Position numbers and translations under genes: made by a program
Assembly (NCBI RefSeq): GCF_017315985.1
Contig: NZ_JAFLVR010000043.1
Span: 17,546-81,545, forward strand
DNA: 64,000 nt
Reading direction: 5' to 3'
From: Candidatus Enterococcus murrayae
GTDB lineage: Bacteria > Bacillota > Bacilli > Lactobacillales > Enterococcaceae
The notes under the pieces: generated by a model
Databases searched by the model: none
Seen by the model: the letters and a program-made list of their open reading frames with translations, nothing else
What the model was told of the DNA's origin: nothing
Shown: piece by piece, positions 1-9,653 of the stretch
Numbering within the stretch: position 1 is the first letter of the stretch
Layout: every line of letters begins with the position of its first letter

Positions 1-35
1 TCCTTTTGACCCTATAGTTGATTTTGAAACGGTTG

Positions 36-78
36 AAAAACATAAAAACACACCTGCGACTCTAACTATCGCAGGTGT
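36..78 (-). terminator. Terminator after the ROK kinase gene
   Basis: A perfect 10-bp inverted repeat (ACACCTGCGA / TCGCAGGTGT, 50-59 and 69-78) with a 9-nt loop is followed, on the minus strand, by a T-rich tract. It lies just beyond the end of the minus-strand operon. It may also serve a plus-strand gene entering from outside the window. Confidence 0.7.
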
Positions 79-140
79 CAGCTAGTTTTATTCAATTAAT
101 CAAATCAGCCTTTTGGCTCAAAAAGAAAGCATCAGATCTT

Positions 141-998
141 CTAAGTTCTTTTTTGGAAATTCAATGCCGCACCGATCAAATTGGCATCGTTATGAAATTT
201 GCAGCATTTGATTGTAGGCATTATTTCTCCAACACCTTCTGCTTCAAGCTGCTCCAACAATCGCTTGGAAAGCTCTTCTGCTAACTCTGGCCGCTTAGAG
301 ATTCCTCCGCCTAAAACGATCAGCTCAGGATCAAGCATTACTTGAATATTATAGAGATTACTTGCCATGGTCTGATACATATCGTTTAGAAGCTCCGCAG
401 CAAGTGAGTCACCATTTTGGTTTAGCTCGTAAAGCTCTTTTCCCTCTATTTTAGTATTGGTTTGATCAGAGTAAAAGTTTGCAGCTTTGACTAAGGTACC
501 GTTTTGGCTGAAGGTTTGGATATGTTGGCTTTTCAACAGTCCTACTTCACCGCCAAATAAATGACTTCCTTTATATAGTTCCCGTCGAATAAAAAGTGCC
601 CCGCCTACTCCTGTCCCTAAAACAACAAAAGCAATGTTTTGTGCATCCTTGCCGACACCAAGCTCCACTTCGGCAACTCCTGCGCAATTTGCGTCATTTT
701 CTATTGATACAGGAAGCGCAAAATACTTTTCGAGTTCATCGAAAATCGGACGTTGATGAATATAATCGACTGCACTGATACCTAGTATTTTTCTTTGTTC
801 TTGGTCAACTGCCCCCGGTGCGCTGATCGCGATTCCTTCAAAAGGTTTGTTGTAAGCATTGATCGTCTGTTTCATTTTTTCCAACAACTCTTCAAATGTT
901 TCTGGGGTTTGAAATGCGGAAACCTGACTGATTCTTTGATTCATCCATACCCCATGTTTGACTGTTGTTCCGCCAATATCAAATACGGCTAAGCTCAT
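141..998 (-). CDS. ROK family sugar kinase
   Basis: 285 residues. An N-terminal phosphate-binding motif (DIGGTTVKHG, about residues 7-16), the ENDANCAG motif of the ROK sugar site and a second glycine-rich motif (LGTGVGGA) define a ROK kinase. The CxCGxxGC zinc motif of glucokinases and ROK repressors is absent, and there is no N-terminal helix-turn-helix, so this is an enzyme of the short BglK/fructokinase-like kind. It probably phosphorylates a free hexose released by the neighbouring glycosidases. It is the last gene of the mannosidase-PTS operon, with a good ribosome site (AGGTGA) overlapping the end of the GH1 gene. The exact sugar cannot be read from sequence. Confidence 0.85.
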   Translation of the reverse strand: MSLAVFDIGGTTVKHGVWMNQRISQVSAFQTPETFEELLEKMKQTINAYNKPFEGIAISAPGAVDQEQRKILGISAVDYIHQRPIFDELEKYFALPVSIENDANCAGVAEVELGVGKDAQNIAFVVLGTGVGGALFIRRELYKGSHLFGGEVGLLKSQHIQTFSQNGTLVKAANFYSDQTNTKIEGKELYELNQNGDSLAAELLNDMYQTMASNLYNIQVMLDPELIVLGGGISKRPELAEELSKRLLEQLEAEGVGEIMPTIKCCKFHNDANLIGAALNFQKRT

Positions 999-1008
999 TT
1001 GTAATCAC

Positions 1009-2379
1009 CTAAAATCCATTCTTTTCACTTACTGCTCTCATCCAGCGTCCGCTCTTCTTCATTGAACGTTCCAGTGTATCTAAATCCAGCCTATAAAACC
1101 CATACCGATTTTTATAGCCATTTAACCATGACCAGCAATCCACAAATGTCCAAGCGTGATACCCAAAGCAGTTGCTGCCTTCAACGATTCCTTGATGCAA
1201 ATAGCTTAAATGCTCTTTCATGAACTCGATTCGATAATCATCTTCGATTTCTCCAGAGTCATTCATGAAACGTTCCTCATCTGCTACCCCCATCCCATTT
1301 TCACTCACATACCATGGAATGTTGTTGTATTCTTTCTTCATCATGAGTGCCACATCATACAGAGCTTCGGGATAAATTTCCCAGCCTCGATAAGGATTCA
1401 TTTTTTTATCCGGCCAGTCATATGCTGCATAAAAATCTGCAGGCATTTCTGCAGGCTTTTTCGGTGCTATAGGTGCCTGCACACGCCGTGGCTGATAATA
1501 ATTCAAACCGATAAAATCAACTAAGTTTTCTTTAATCAACTCGTGATCGCCCGCCTCTCTCTCCGGTAGCAGGTCATGTTCTGCCAGCAGCTCGGTTAGT
1601 TCCTCAGGAATAGTGCCTAACACCGCCGGATCTAAAAAACTGCGAGTATTCAATAAATCTGATTGAAAAGCTGCCAATACATCCTCTTCTACCTCACTCC
1701 TCGGGTAAGTAGGAGAAATGTTCAGGATGATACCGATCTCGCTAGTTTGAGTCACTTCTCTAAATATCTTTACCGCTGCCTTGTGAGCGAGCAATGTATG
1801 ATAAGCAACTTGGATCGCCCGCCGAAAGTCAACGATCGCTGGGTAATGGTACTGATAAAGATATCCGCATTCGACATGGACGATCGGTTCATTAAAGGTT
1901 GTCCATTTTTTAACAAGATCACCAAACAATTCGAATGACGTTTTCGCATAAAAAGCAAAGGCTTCAATAGAGCGTCGATTTTCCCATCCGCCCTGATCCA
2001 TCAGCCACATCGGCATATCAAAATGAAACAGATTAATCATTGTTTCTATCCCATGATCAAGCATAGCCGAAAAGAATTGACGATAAAAATCAACGGCTTC
2101 TTGATTGATTGTCTTTCCATCTGGAAGTAGGCGTGCCCATGAAATGGAGGTTCTCAAAGAGTTTAATCCAATATCCTGCATTCGACGGCAATCATCCAAG
2201 TAATGATCGTATACGCCAGACGTGATTTCCGGTCCTTGATTTTGATGAAACTTCTCAGGCGCTGTGTGGAACCAATAGTCCCATGTTGTCGCTGCTTTTC
2301 CAAAATTTAAACTTTGTCCTTCTGTTTGGGGTGCAGACATTGCAGCTCCCCACAAAAAGTTGTCAGGAAAATTCTTCAT
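1009..2379 (-). CDS. GH1 family 6-phospho-beta-glycosidase
   Basis: 456 residues, the usual GH1 length. The acid/base is in TFNEP (E164) and the nucleophile in SENG (E360). The C-terminal segment NGYKNRYGF matches the region that holds the 6-phosphate in phospho-beta-glucosidases and phospho-beta-galactosidases, so a PTS-imported phosphodisaccharide is the likely substrate. That fits its place behind a PTS and an alpha-mannosidase. It has a good ribosome site (AAAGGAG). Whether the sugar is a glucoside, galactoside or mannoside is not resolved. Confidence 0.87.
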   Translation of the reverse strand: MKNFPDNFLWGAAMSAPQTEGQSLNFGKAATTWDYWFHTAPEKFHQNQGPEITSGVYDHYLDDCRRMQDIGLNSLRTSISWARLLPDGKTINQEAVDFYRQFFSAMLDHGIETMINLFHFDMPMWLMDQGGWENRRSIEAFAFYAKTSFELFGDLVKKWTTFNEPIVHVECGYLYQYHYPAIVDFRRAIQVAYHTLLAHKAAVKIFREVTQTSEIGIILNISPTYPRSEVEEDVLAAFQSDLLNTRSFLDPAVLGTIPEELTELLAEHDLLPEREAGDHELIKENLVDFIGLNYYQPRRVQAPIAPKKPAEMPADFYAAYDWPDKKMNPYRGWEIYPEALYDVALMMKKEYNNIPWYVSENGMGVADEERFMNDSGEIEDDYRIEFMKEHLSYLHQGIVEGSNCFGYHAWTFVDCWSWLNGYKNRYGFYRLDLDTLERSMKKSGRWMRAVSEKNGF

Positions 2380-2391
2380 GTGTACTCCTTT

Positions 2392-3183
2392 TTACTTGTG
2401 CAATATTTGTTCCGACTCCAGCCATTGAGCGATGGCATCAGAATATAAATGGATGTATCTTTCATAAACCATATCCAGCTGAATAAGGATCGGAATTTGG
2501 GGTGAGATATTTCCCAACGCTTCTTCTCTAGTGAAGCTGGCGGCGATCAAGACGACATCTGCATGGGGAATCAGCTGCGAATACCGATTCGACGTGATCA
2601 ATAAAATCGAGACATTTCTTCCTTTTGCGATCTTCATCGCCTCCAGCAATTCTTCATCATCTCCACGCAAACTTGAAACCACAATCAGTTCATCTTTATT
2701 GGCAAAATTGGCCGACATTAAAATGGAGTTCTCATCCGCGATCACTCGCACATACTTGCCCACTCTGGAAAACTTGAATTGAAAATCAGCGCCTGCATAG
2801 GAATTAAAGCCTTTGCCAAAAAAATGAATGATTTTATGCTGATGGAGCAGTTCGCAGAAGGCATCTACCACCTCTTGCGAATAGTTGCTGTCGCTGCGTG
2901 TCGCGAGCGAGTGATAGGCTGCTGTTATCTTTGATGACACTGACAGGCTTGAAGCTTCGTTATCTAAAGAAAGCTTGTATAGAAAGATCAACTCCTTGTA
3001 GTTACTCAATCCGATCTTTTTGCAAAATCTTGTAATAGAGGATTTTGATACAGCCAGATGCTCTGATAATTTATCAATCGTCATTGCTGCCTGTTTACTT
3101 AAAAGATAATCCGCGATCACCTGCTCTACAGATGTAAAATTCAACCGACAGGACTCAATTAAAATGAAAATGTCTTCTTGCAT
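2392..3183 (-). CDS. MurR/RpiR family transcriptional regulator
   Basis: 263 residues. The N-terminal HTH_6 domain (about residues 1-75) includes the recognition segment LAVSKSSITRFCKKIGL, and a SIS sugar-phosphate domain follows (about 110-250; FGKGFNSYAGADF). Such proteins sense phosphosugars and control neighbouring catabolic operons. The start is placed at the ATG of MQEDIF because GAGGAG lies 7 nt upstream; a longer reading from a TTG would swallow that ribosome site. It sits inside the operon between the alpha-mannosidase and GH1 genes and probably controls the promoter near 7.9 kb. Confidence 0.85.
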   Translation of the reverse strand: MQEDIFILIESCRLNFTSVEQVIADYLLSKQAAMTIDKLSEHLAVSKSSITRFCKKIGLSNYKELIFLYKLSLDNEASSLSVSSKITAAYHSLATRSDSNYSQEVVDAFCELLHQHKIIHFFGKGFNSYAGADFQFKFSRVGKYVRVIADENSILMSANFANKDELIVVSSLRGDDEELLEAMKIAKGRNVSILLITSNRYSQLIPHADVVLIAASFTREEALGNISPQIPILIQLDMVYERYIHLYSDAIAQWLESEQILHK

Positions 3184-3194
3184 ATGATTTCTCC

Positions 3195-5816
3195 TCAATC
3201 AACGATATGGATCGTCTTTATTTCTCCTGGTTTAAAGGTTCCTAGAGGAATAATATCATTTTTTTCTGTTGAAGAAACAGCATTGCCCTTAAGATCCACA
3301 AATGTATAGCTCATTTCATGTGATCCTTTAATTATTTCGCCATTAACTTCCTGGCAAAAATCTGGATTATACACGCGAATATCAAATCCGGCTTCATCCA
3401 TCGTTTTTACCAATGAACTGAAAACCAGCTTGTCGCTGTCAAAGACGATGCCCTCTTGCACAGCCACTTTATTTTTTAAAGGATTTGATACAAAATATTT
3501 CAGTGTTGTAGTGAAACGATTCAACTCCTGAATCTGATAATAGGGAGTGCTCATCGCGTAATTTAAATAGTCCTTGCTAAGTTTGGCTGGCTGATAATTT
3601 TTATCCAGCTGAAGTGCAAACTTGAAGGTCAGTTTTTTCTTTAATTGACTATCTGGTGTCGGAATATACTTGAACTCATTTCCTGAAGCTATCCCCGGAC
3701 GTCTAAGCAGGTCGGGACGACCCAGATAACCAACCGAGCGAAACAGTGTCAAAGCAATCGTCTGGAAGTCTTCTCCTACGAATTGATATTCTTTGATTCC
3801 CTTGCTGAAGACCGTCCAGCTGGATGTCGGAGTATGGCTGTTAACATACGTTAGCATCGGAAAAATCGCGGTTGGTTCCTCTCGCCAGCCCAATTCCCTC
3901 CAATCATCAATGTGGCGATCCACGACCGCTCTTTTTATGGTGCCGAAAGGGGTATCTGTATACGAAAAATCATTTTTATTTGGTGTATCAATTAATACCC
4001 TCATCCGATGATCGCTAGCCTGATTTTCGATCTCTAAATGAAATTGAATCTGATGACTGTTCTTCATCAGTTCAATTGTCAGTTGATACGGGATCACTTG
4101 TGTTCTTTTTTTCCATTCACGTTCTTGTATATCTTTGGCAATGTTCCATTCACCATTAAAGACCAATTTAGACCGTAATGTGTTCTGTGTCGCTTCACAG
4201 CTTGCTTCAGCTAAATCCAGCCGATAGCTATGATCTGTATAAGGAGGCGAATAATCGTAGGTATCTCCTTCATCGCCGCTATCTTCAAATGCTAAAAAGT
4301 TTTTGTAGGTCGTTCCTTCTTTTCGATCTATTAAAGACAACTCGCCGGCCTCAAAAATGATTTGATAATCGGCGTTTTCAATTGAGTGTCTCGAACTCTT
4401 TTTCGACGACTCTTTATTGTTCTGCACCGTATTCTCAACTACTTGATAGGTCACAAAGCTGAGGGCAGGGATTTCCACTTCGACTAGCAATTCATGAATA
4501 AAATAATAATTAGCCGGATCTTGATCCGTTTCTTCTCGACGAATGGAGCCGGAAAACTCCTTTCGAGTCCTTATCAGTTCAAATGGAACCATGCTTCCGT
4601 CCTTCTCCATTGAGATAGCTGCAAATGGCGTGGAAACTTCACACTTCATTACTTTTTTATTTTTCCAAGGCAGCGTATTAAAGACAATCAACTCATTCTC
4701 GGATAGATTCATTCGCGATTCAGAAATTTTTCTAGTCAGATAATCAACTAATGAGTACGAAAGCTGATCTGCTTCTACAAAGCGATCTGTAATAATCTGA
4801 TTGGTCTTATCACTATTGCACCCTCCCGCTGAATCATGGGCGTGATTCTTATTCAGCAGCTTCCAAATTCGATCTAGTAATCCTTTTTTATAGGGTATCC
4901 CACATTTTTCCGCCATCACCATTAAAGGTTCTGCTTGATAGATCATTCTGCGTTCAACTTTGTCGTTTAAGTATTTATGATCATAACGTGAGGAATAGAT
5001 GGAACGATGAATTTTTGAAACAGAACTAGAAATAAATTCGCCTTCGACCACCGAAAGTTCATTCTCACTGATTGCGTCAAAAAAACGATCGTAACTACTC
5101 TCAATTAACTCGACATTTTTTAATTTTTGGTTATATACCTCTATCCGTTCACGTAAATTGAAATCAATATATCGTTGATCTCCGCCCACTGGTAATACGA
5201 GGTCCTCGCCAGTAGCTCCCTCAGAAATCGTTTCGACTAGTGAATCAGCGTCCTCAGAATAAATCAAACCAACTCCCACAAAATAACCATTTTTTATATT
5301 TGAGGTCAAAACACGTGAGCCATCCTCCGCGTTCCAATGAAATTCGCGCTTCGTCGTGACCTCATTCGGCACTCCTCGCCAAAAAACAGCTTGCTGGATT
5401 CCAAATCCATTGTAAATTTTTGGCATATCTTTGCTCTGTCCAAAGGAATCCGGCAGGTAACCAATATTCATATAGCCACCTAGTGATTCAGCCAGTTTCA
5501 TCCCTAGATTTAAGTTTCTGATGATTGACTCGCCACGAACGATCAGCTCATCCGTTTGGGTGTACCATGGCCCGATAGCTAATTTACCGCTTTTGACTAA
5601 TTGCGCTAAACGTTCTTCTTGTTCCGGGAAACTGGTTAAATAATCCTCTAAAATACTCATTTGACCATCCAGCAAATAATAATCAATTTGCTCTTCTTCT
5701 AATGCCTGCATCACTTCATCCAAATGATAAGCCAGTTGAACAAACGATTCATTTGTGGTGAAATACCATTCAAAATCCCAATGCGTATGATGTATTACAT
5801 GAACTTTTCTTTGCAT
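3195..5816 (-). CDS. GH38 family alpha-mannosidase (MngB-like)
   Basis: About 873 residues. The N-terminal HTHWDFEWYF motif and PDSFGQS (nucleophile Asp, about residue 123) are GH38 hallmarks. A further metal-site motif, NKNHAHDSAGGCNSD, lies near residue 325. A long beta-rich C-terminal half follows, as in bacterial cytosolic MngB. MngB hydrolyses the phosphorylated mannosyl-glycerate delivered by its PTS; here an alpha-mannoside phosphate is likely, but the aglycone is unknown. The start is taken at MQRKV because AGGA lies 8 nt upstream; an ATG three codons earlier has no usable spacing. It is preceded by EIIA and followed closely by the RpiR regulator. Confidence 0.88.
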   Translation of the reverse strand: MQRKVHVIHHTHWDFEWYFTTNESFVQLAYHLDEVMQALEEEQIDYYLLDGQMSILEDYLTSFPEQEERLAQLVKSGKLAIGPWYTQTDELIVRGESIIRNLNLGMKLAESLGGYMNIGYLPDSFGQSKDMPKIYNGFGIQQAVFWRGVPNEVTTKREFHWNAEDGSRVLTSNIKNGYFVGVGLIYSEDADSLVETISEGATGEDLVLPVGGDQRYIDFNLRERIEVYNQKLKNVELIESSYDRFFDAISENELSVVEGEFISSSVSKIHRSIYSSRYDHKYLNDKVERRMIYQAEPLMVMAEKCGIPYKKGLLDRIWKLLNKNHAHDSAGGCNSDKTNQIITDRFVEADQLSYSLVDYLTRKISESRMNLSENELIVFNTLPWKNKKVMKCEVSTPFAAISMEKDGSMVPFELIRTRKEFSGSIRREETDQDPANYYFIHELLVEVEIPALSFVTYQVVENTVQNNKESSKKSSRHSIENADYQIIFEAGELSLIDRKEGTTYKNFLAFEDSGDEGDTYDYSPPYTDHSYRLDLAEASCEATQNTLRSKLVFNGEWNIAKDIQEREWKKRTQVIPYQLTIELMKNSHQIQFHLEIENQASDHRMRVLIDTPNKNDFSYTDTPFGTIKRAVVDRHIDDWRELGWREEPTAIFPMLTYVNSHTPTSSWTVFSKGIKEYQFVGEDFQTIALTLFRSVGYLGRPDLLRRPGIASGNEFKYIPTPDSQLKKKLTFKFALQLDKNYQPAKLSKDYLNYAMSTPYYQIQELNRFTTTLKYFVSNPLKNKVAVQEGIVFDSDKLVFSSLVKTMDEAGFDIRVYNPDFCQEVNGEIIKGSHEMSYTFVDLKGNAVSSTEKNDIIPLGTFKPGEIKTIHIVD

Positions 5817-5855
5817 AAATGCCATCCTACTCGTAAAATATTCTTTCTTAACTCG

Positions 5856-6311
5856 TTACTTAAAGTCAATTTGATCAATGATTTCAGTCAACGCTGCCGG
5901 ATCATCCTGCTGCAGGACACCGTCGCGAAAGTCTTTATCAATTAATTTTCTAGCGATCAAGCTTAGCAATTTTAAGTGCTCGGTCGCTCCTTCTTCAGGA
6001 ATAGTCAATCCGAACGCCACCTTGACTGGCTTTTGATCCAATGCGTTCCAAGGAATTTCCTGACTGAATTTGATCAAAAATAAGCCTGGTTTCTTGTTTA
6101 CACTGCTTTTGCAATGGGGGATTGCAATATGATCCTTGAAGCCTGTCGTCGCCTCTTTTTCTCTTGCTTTTAGCCCTTCAAAATATACTTGCTCATCGGA
6201 GACGAAGCCTGAATCAAACGCAAATGTAGCAATCCTTTTAAAAGCCTCCTCCTGAGTAGTCGATGTTTCATCAAACAATATATGGTCTTGATTAAATACT
6301 TCTCTGTTCAT
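5856..6311 (-). CDS. PTS fructose-family EIIA component
   Basis: 151 residues of the PTS EIIA type 2 (fructose/mannitol) fold. The phosphorylated histidine is H66 in the motif IAIPHCK. It takes phosphate from HPr and passes it to the IIB domain of the neighbouring EIIBC. The ribosome site is GAGGAAAA just before the ATG. It lies between EIIBC and the alpha-mannosidase, as in mng-like operons with separate subunits. Confidence 0.9.
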   Translation of the reverse strand: MNREVFNQDHILFDETSTTQEEAFKRIATFAFDSGFVSDEQVYFEGLKAREKEATTGFKDHIAIPHCKSSVNKKPGLFLIKFSQEIPWNALDQKPVKVAFGLTIPEEGATEHLKLLSLIARKLIDKDFRDGVLQQDDPAALTEIIDQIDFK

Positions 6312-6326
6312 TTTTCCTCTACCTGC

Positions 6327-7850
6327 CTATTCGTTTACTGTTTCCATTAAATGATCTTGCTCTTCTTGCTCCACAATACTATCTTCTACTACCTGTTTTC
6401 GTGTGAAACCAATCAATAAAGCTGTTGTCAAAATCCCCGCGCTTACACATAAAATCCATGTGATAAAAGGAACCGGCTGCTCAATATAACCAATAAATGT
6501 TCCTAAGGGCGACCCGATCCCACCGTAAAACTTGCATCCGGTAGCTGCCGCTAACCCTCCGGCAACCGCAGATCCAACCACATTAGAGAAAATCATGCGA
6601 ATTGGGTCCGCCGCGACAAAAGGAATGGCACCTTCAGTCACACCTACGATCCCCATACCAAAAGCTGCACTGGCTGCGATCTTCTCATTTTTTGAGAATT
6701 TCTTTTTGAATAGGATCGTCGCTAACCAAACCCCTAAAGGCGCAACCGAAATAGCAGCTTGCGTCGCTGTTCCAGGAACGAAATTCGCACCCTCAATCCC
6801 ATATTTTGTCAACGTATCAGTGAAAATCGCTGTTCCAAATACCAAGGCTGTTTTATTGATTGGTCCGCCCAAGTCAAATCCAATCATCGCTCCACAGATT
6901 GCCCCGATTAAGATCGGCGCCCCTGCATAGTTATTGTTTAGATTGGTTAACCCTTGATACATCGCGTCCATTCCAATAGCAATCGGATTACCGATGATGT
7001 ACAGGACGATCAACGTAATAATAGCTGTCGCGATAAATGGAATAATCATAATCGGTACAATAGGCACCAGCAATCTTGGCCATTTGATTTTCTTCAAGCC
7101 CTTAACAAGATATCCAACAATAAACGCTACTACAATCGCACCAATAAAACCGCCGCCAGCTTCTGTATTAAGAAATTCTGGATCATTTACAAGATAGGCA
7201 CCAATCATCGCTGGAGCAATTGCTGGCTTGTCCGCAATCGAATTCGCCACAAATCCGGCGAATAATGGGATCATCAGCTTGAAACCAATTTGACCCACAT
7301 AAAACAGCTTAGACATCAGAAAGCCCATCTGTGTTTTATTATCAAAACCCCAATTAACAATTCGACCTAAATCATCTTTTTGAAACGCATACAAATTCGC
7401 AATTGTTAAAATCAAACCAGCTGCGATAACCATCGGCACCATGTAAGAGATACCGCTCATGATATGGGTGAAGAAGTTGACTTTTTCCTTATCATTTCCT
7501 ATTTGGATCTTTCCGACCTTCGAACCTTTTTTTCCAAAAACCTGAGCCTCTTCAAATGCTTGATTGATCAGCGCCTCTGAATCTTCGATCGCTGGAATCG
7601 ATTTTGTCACAAAAAGTCGCTTACCGGTAAAACGGATTGGATCGATTTTGATATCTGAAGCAACAATGACTACGTCTGCTTGTTCGATATCCTCGGCTGT
7701 TAAAACATTTTCAGCTCCAATAGCTCCATTTGTTTCAACTTTGATCCCATACCCCATTCGTTTAGCTGCTTGTTCTAGTGACTCCGCGGCCATGTAGGTA
7801 TGTGCGATCCCTGCCGCACAAGCTGTCACCGCAACAATTTTTCTCTCCAT
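6327..7850 (-). CDS. PTS fructose-family EIIBC component (MngA-like)
   Basis: 507 residues from the chosen start. The IIB domain occupies about residues 1-105, with phospho-acceptor Cys11 in TACAAGIAHTYM. The membrane IIC domain covers about 130-490, with the fructose-family motif GGPINKTA. It should import and phosphorylate an alpha-mannoside. A start ten codons earlier would be a TTG with no ribosome site, while ATG at MERKIV has a G-rich site 9 nt upstream. It is the first gene of the operon, behind a promoter carrying a cre-like site. Confidence 0.9.
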   Translation of the reverse strand: MERKIVAVTACAAGIAHTYMAAESLEQAAKRMGYGIKVETNGAIGAENVLTAEDIEQADVVIVASDIKIDPIRFTGKRLFVTKSIPAIEDSEALINQAFEEAQVFGKKGSKVGKIQIGNDKEKVNFFTHIMSGISYMVPMVIAAGLILTIANLYAFQKDDLGRIVNWGFDNKTQMGFLMSKLFYVGQIGFKLMIPLFAGFVANSIADKPAIAPAMIGAYLVNDPEFLNTEAGGGFIGAIVVAFIVGYLVKGLKKIKWPRLLVPIVPIMIIPFIATAIITLIVLYIIGNPIAIGMDAMYQGLTNLNNNYAGAPILIGAICGAMIGFDLGGPINKTALVFGTAIFTDTLTKYGIEGANFVPGTATQAAISVAPLGVWLATILFKKKFSKNEKIAASAAFGMGIVGVTEGAIPFVAADPIRMIFSNVVGSAVAGGLAAATGCKFYGGIGSPLGTFIGYIEQPVPFITWILCVSAGILTTALLIGFTRKQVVEDSIVEQEEQDHLMETVNE

Positions 7851-7902
7851 TTTGATGAACCCCCATCTATTTATTTTCAATATGAAGAGTAACTTATTAT
7901 TG

Positions 7903-7923
7903 ATTATAATTAAAGCGTTTTCG
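7903..7923 (-). promoter_or_regulatory. Promoter -10 with cre-like site for the PTS/mannosidase operon
   Basis: A consensus -10 (TATAAT, minus strand, 7903-7908) lies upstream of the PTS gene. Directly next to it, in the position of the -35 spacer, is CGAAAACGCTTTAA (minus strand, 7910-7923), which matches the CcpA cre consensus with two mismatches. A CcpA protein bound there should block the promoter, giving catabolite repression. No good -35 is visible. Confidence 0.5.
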
Positions 7924-7999
7924 ATCTTTTGGGTACTAGTACCAGCATTTAGATTATTATTGAGATTTATTTCATATAATCTTGTTCAGTAAATATAAA

Positions 8000-8045
8000 C
8001 AAATAACACCCGTGATCGCAAAATGCTAAATCACAGGTGTTAAAA
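8000..8045 (-). terminator. Terminator after the sugar ABC operon
   Basis: A 12-bp stem with one mismatch (arms 8005-8016 and 8030-8041) has T-rich sequence on both sides. It closes the minus-strand operon ending at 8110 and separates it from the PTS operon. Confidence 0.6.
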
Positions 8046-8109
8046 TTAGTCTTTTTTTTGTTAGATAACTAGCTGTGAACAGATTCAACACACAGTATCA
8101 ATTCTACTT

Positions 8110-8436
8110 TCACATGAAGCTTGCGACAATATCCTCCAGCACCGCCTCCCCATCCAAGGTTTCATAATCTTCTTTTTTGATCATTTTGTAGGTGACGGCC
8201 TTATAATTCAAAAAGTCTTTCAGGCGGTTCACCTCATATTCTGATTGCGGACCAATCATTAGTCCGTCAATTTGCTGATTTTGAATCGCTTGTTCCGCGA
8301 TAATCGCAGGAGCTGAGTAGACTCGAATGGGAATCTGCTGCTCATCTGCGGCTGTTTGAATATTTTTTACTAACAGGCCGGAGGTGATTCCTGCTGTACA
8401 AATGAGTAGGATACGTTTTGCTTTTTCTTCAGTCAT
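8110..8436 (-). CDS. Orphan PTS EIIB-like protein (lactose/cellobiose type)
   Basis: 108 residues with the EIIB lactose/cellobiose fold: a P-loop-like start, ILLICTAGITSGLLV, with the phospho-acceptor Cys at residue 13. No EIIC or EIIA of the matching type is found in the window. It is instead the last gene of a sugar ABC transporter operon, 11 nt after the permease and with its own ribosome site (AAGGGGCG). It could donate or receive phosphate in signalling between the PTS and the ABC system, or it could be a remnant of a lost transporter. The GITSG sequence replaces the usual GMSTS of active EIIB proteins. Confidence 0.7.
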   Translation of the reverse strand: MTEEKAKRILLICTAGITSGLLVKNIQTAADEQQIPIRVYSAPAIIAEQAIQNQQIDGLMIGPQSEYEVNRLKDFLNYKAVTYKMIKKEDYETLDGEAVLEDIVASFM

Positions 8437-8447
8437 ACTGTCGCCCC

Positions 8448-9653
8448 TTATGAGATTTTGCGTTTCTTATTATAAATATCTAGTACAACGGCAAGCAGTA
8501 AAATCAAGCCTTTGATTGCCTGCTGCCAGTCTACACCGATTCCTAAGATCGACATCCCATTATTCAGTACACCCATTACCAAGCCGCCGACGATCGCCCC
8601 GGTGATGGTACCGATACCGCCTGAAGTTGATGCTCCGCCGAAGTAAACTGAAGCCATCGCATCTAACTCTAGAGAAGTTCCGGCTTGCGGTGTCGCTGCA
8701 TTTAACCGAGCTGCTAGAATTAATCCAGCTAGCGCCGCCATCATTCCCATATTGACAAAGACCCAGAAGGTGATTTTTTTCGTTTTGATCCCGGAAAGCT
8801 GAGCGGCTTTAAGATTGCCACCAGTTGCATAAATCTGACGTCCCGCCACCGTACTATTTGTCAAAAATCCGTAAACACCAACGATCACTCCTAAGATGAT
8901 CAAGATGATCGGGAATCCTTGATAAGACGCGAAGATATAGCTCATTCCTAAAACGATCACTACAGTCAAAATAGATTTGAAAATGAAGGCGTTCATGGAA
9001 GGGACTTCGAATAAATTCTTTTTACGTTTTTCTCGCGCCTTCCATTGGAAGAAAACTAAACCTACAGCTAGGACCAATCCTAAAAGAAGGGTCAAAAAGT
9101 GCATGCCTGAAGAAGAAACCATGATCTCTGGCAGATAGCCTGTTGAGATTTTTTGGAACGCTCTAGGAAATGGTGCTAACGATTGTCCACCGAGAACAAC
9201 TTGTGTCAGGCCTCGGAACATCAATAACCCGGCTAAGGTAACGATGAATGCGGGAATTCCTACATAAGCGACCCAAAAGCCTTGCCAAGCACCGATCAAA
9301 GCGCCAATAGCCAGACAAACAGGCACGGCGATCCAAGGACTCATGTGGTTGTTGACCATCATCATCCCAGCGATTGCCCCGACAAAAGCCATGACCGATC
9401 CAACTGATAAATCAACGAATCCTAACAATACGACTAAAAGCATTCCCGCCGCTAAAACTAAAATATGACTGTTCTGCAAGACGATATTTGTGATATTCAG
9501 CGGTCGTAGAAAAATTCCGCCGGTCATTAATTGAAACGCGAACAATAATGCGATCAAGATGATGACCATACTATATTTACTAAAAATATCTAATAGCTTT
9601 TCTTTTATATTGATACTGCCTCTTTCTTTACTTCCCTTCGTTGCATTCTCCAT
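8448..9653 (-). CDS. Sugar ABC transporter permease (MmsB/XylH/GguB type)
   Basis: 401 residues, mostly hydrophobic with roughly ten membrane segments. It has the RbsC/XylH family signature: an LGFVDLSVGSVMAFVGA segment near residue 80 and FGGASTSGGIGT near the end. It is longer than RbsC and matches the size of XylH/GguB permeases. Its ATG overlaps the stop codon of the ATPase gene, so the two are probably translated together. It should form the membrane channel for the sugar bound by the lipoprotein encoded upstream. Confidence 0.9.
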   Translation of the reverse strand: MENATKGSKERGSINIKEKLLDIFSKYSMVIILIALLFAFQLMTGGIFLRPLNITNIVLQNSHILVLAAGMLLVVLLGFVDLSVGSVMAFVGAIAGMMMVNNHMSPWIAVPVCLAIGALIGAWQGFWVAYVGIPAFIVTLAGLLMFRGLTQVVLGGQSLAPFPRAFQKISTGYLPEIMVSSSGMHFLTLLLGLVLAVGLVFFQWKAREKRKKNLFEVPSMNAFIFKSILTVVIVLGMSYIFASYQGFPIILIILGVIVGVYGFLTNSTVAGRQIYATGGNLKAAQLSGIKTKKITFWVFVNMGMMAALAGLILAARLNAATPQAGTSLELDAMASVYFGGASTSGGIGTITGAIVGGLVMGVLNNGMSILGIGVDWQQAIKGLILLLAVVLDIYNKKRKIS

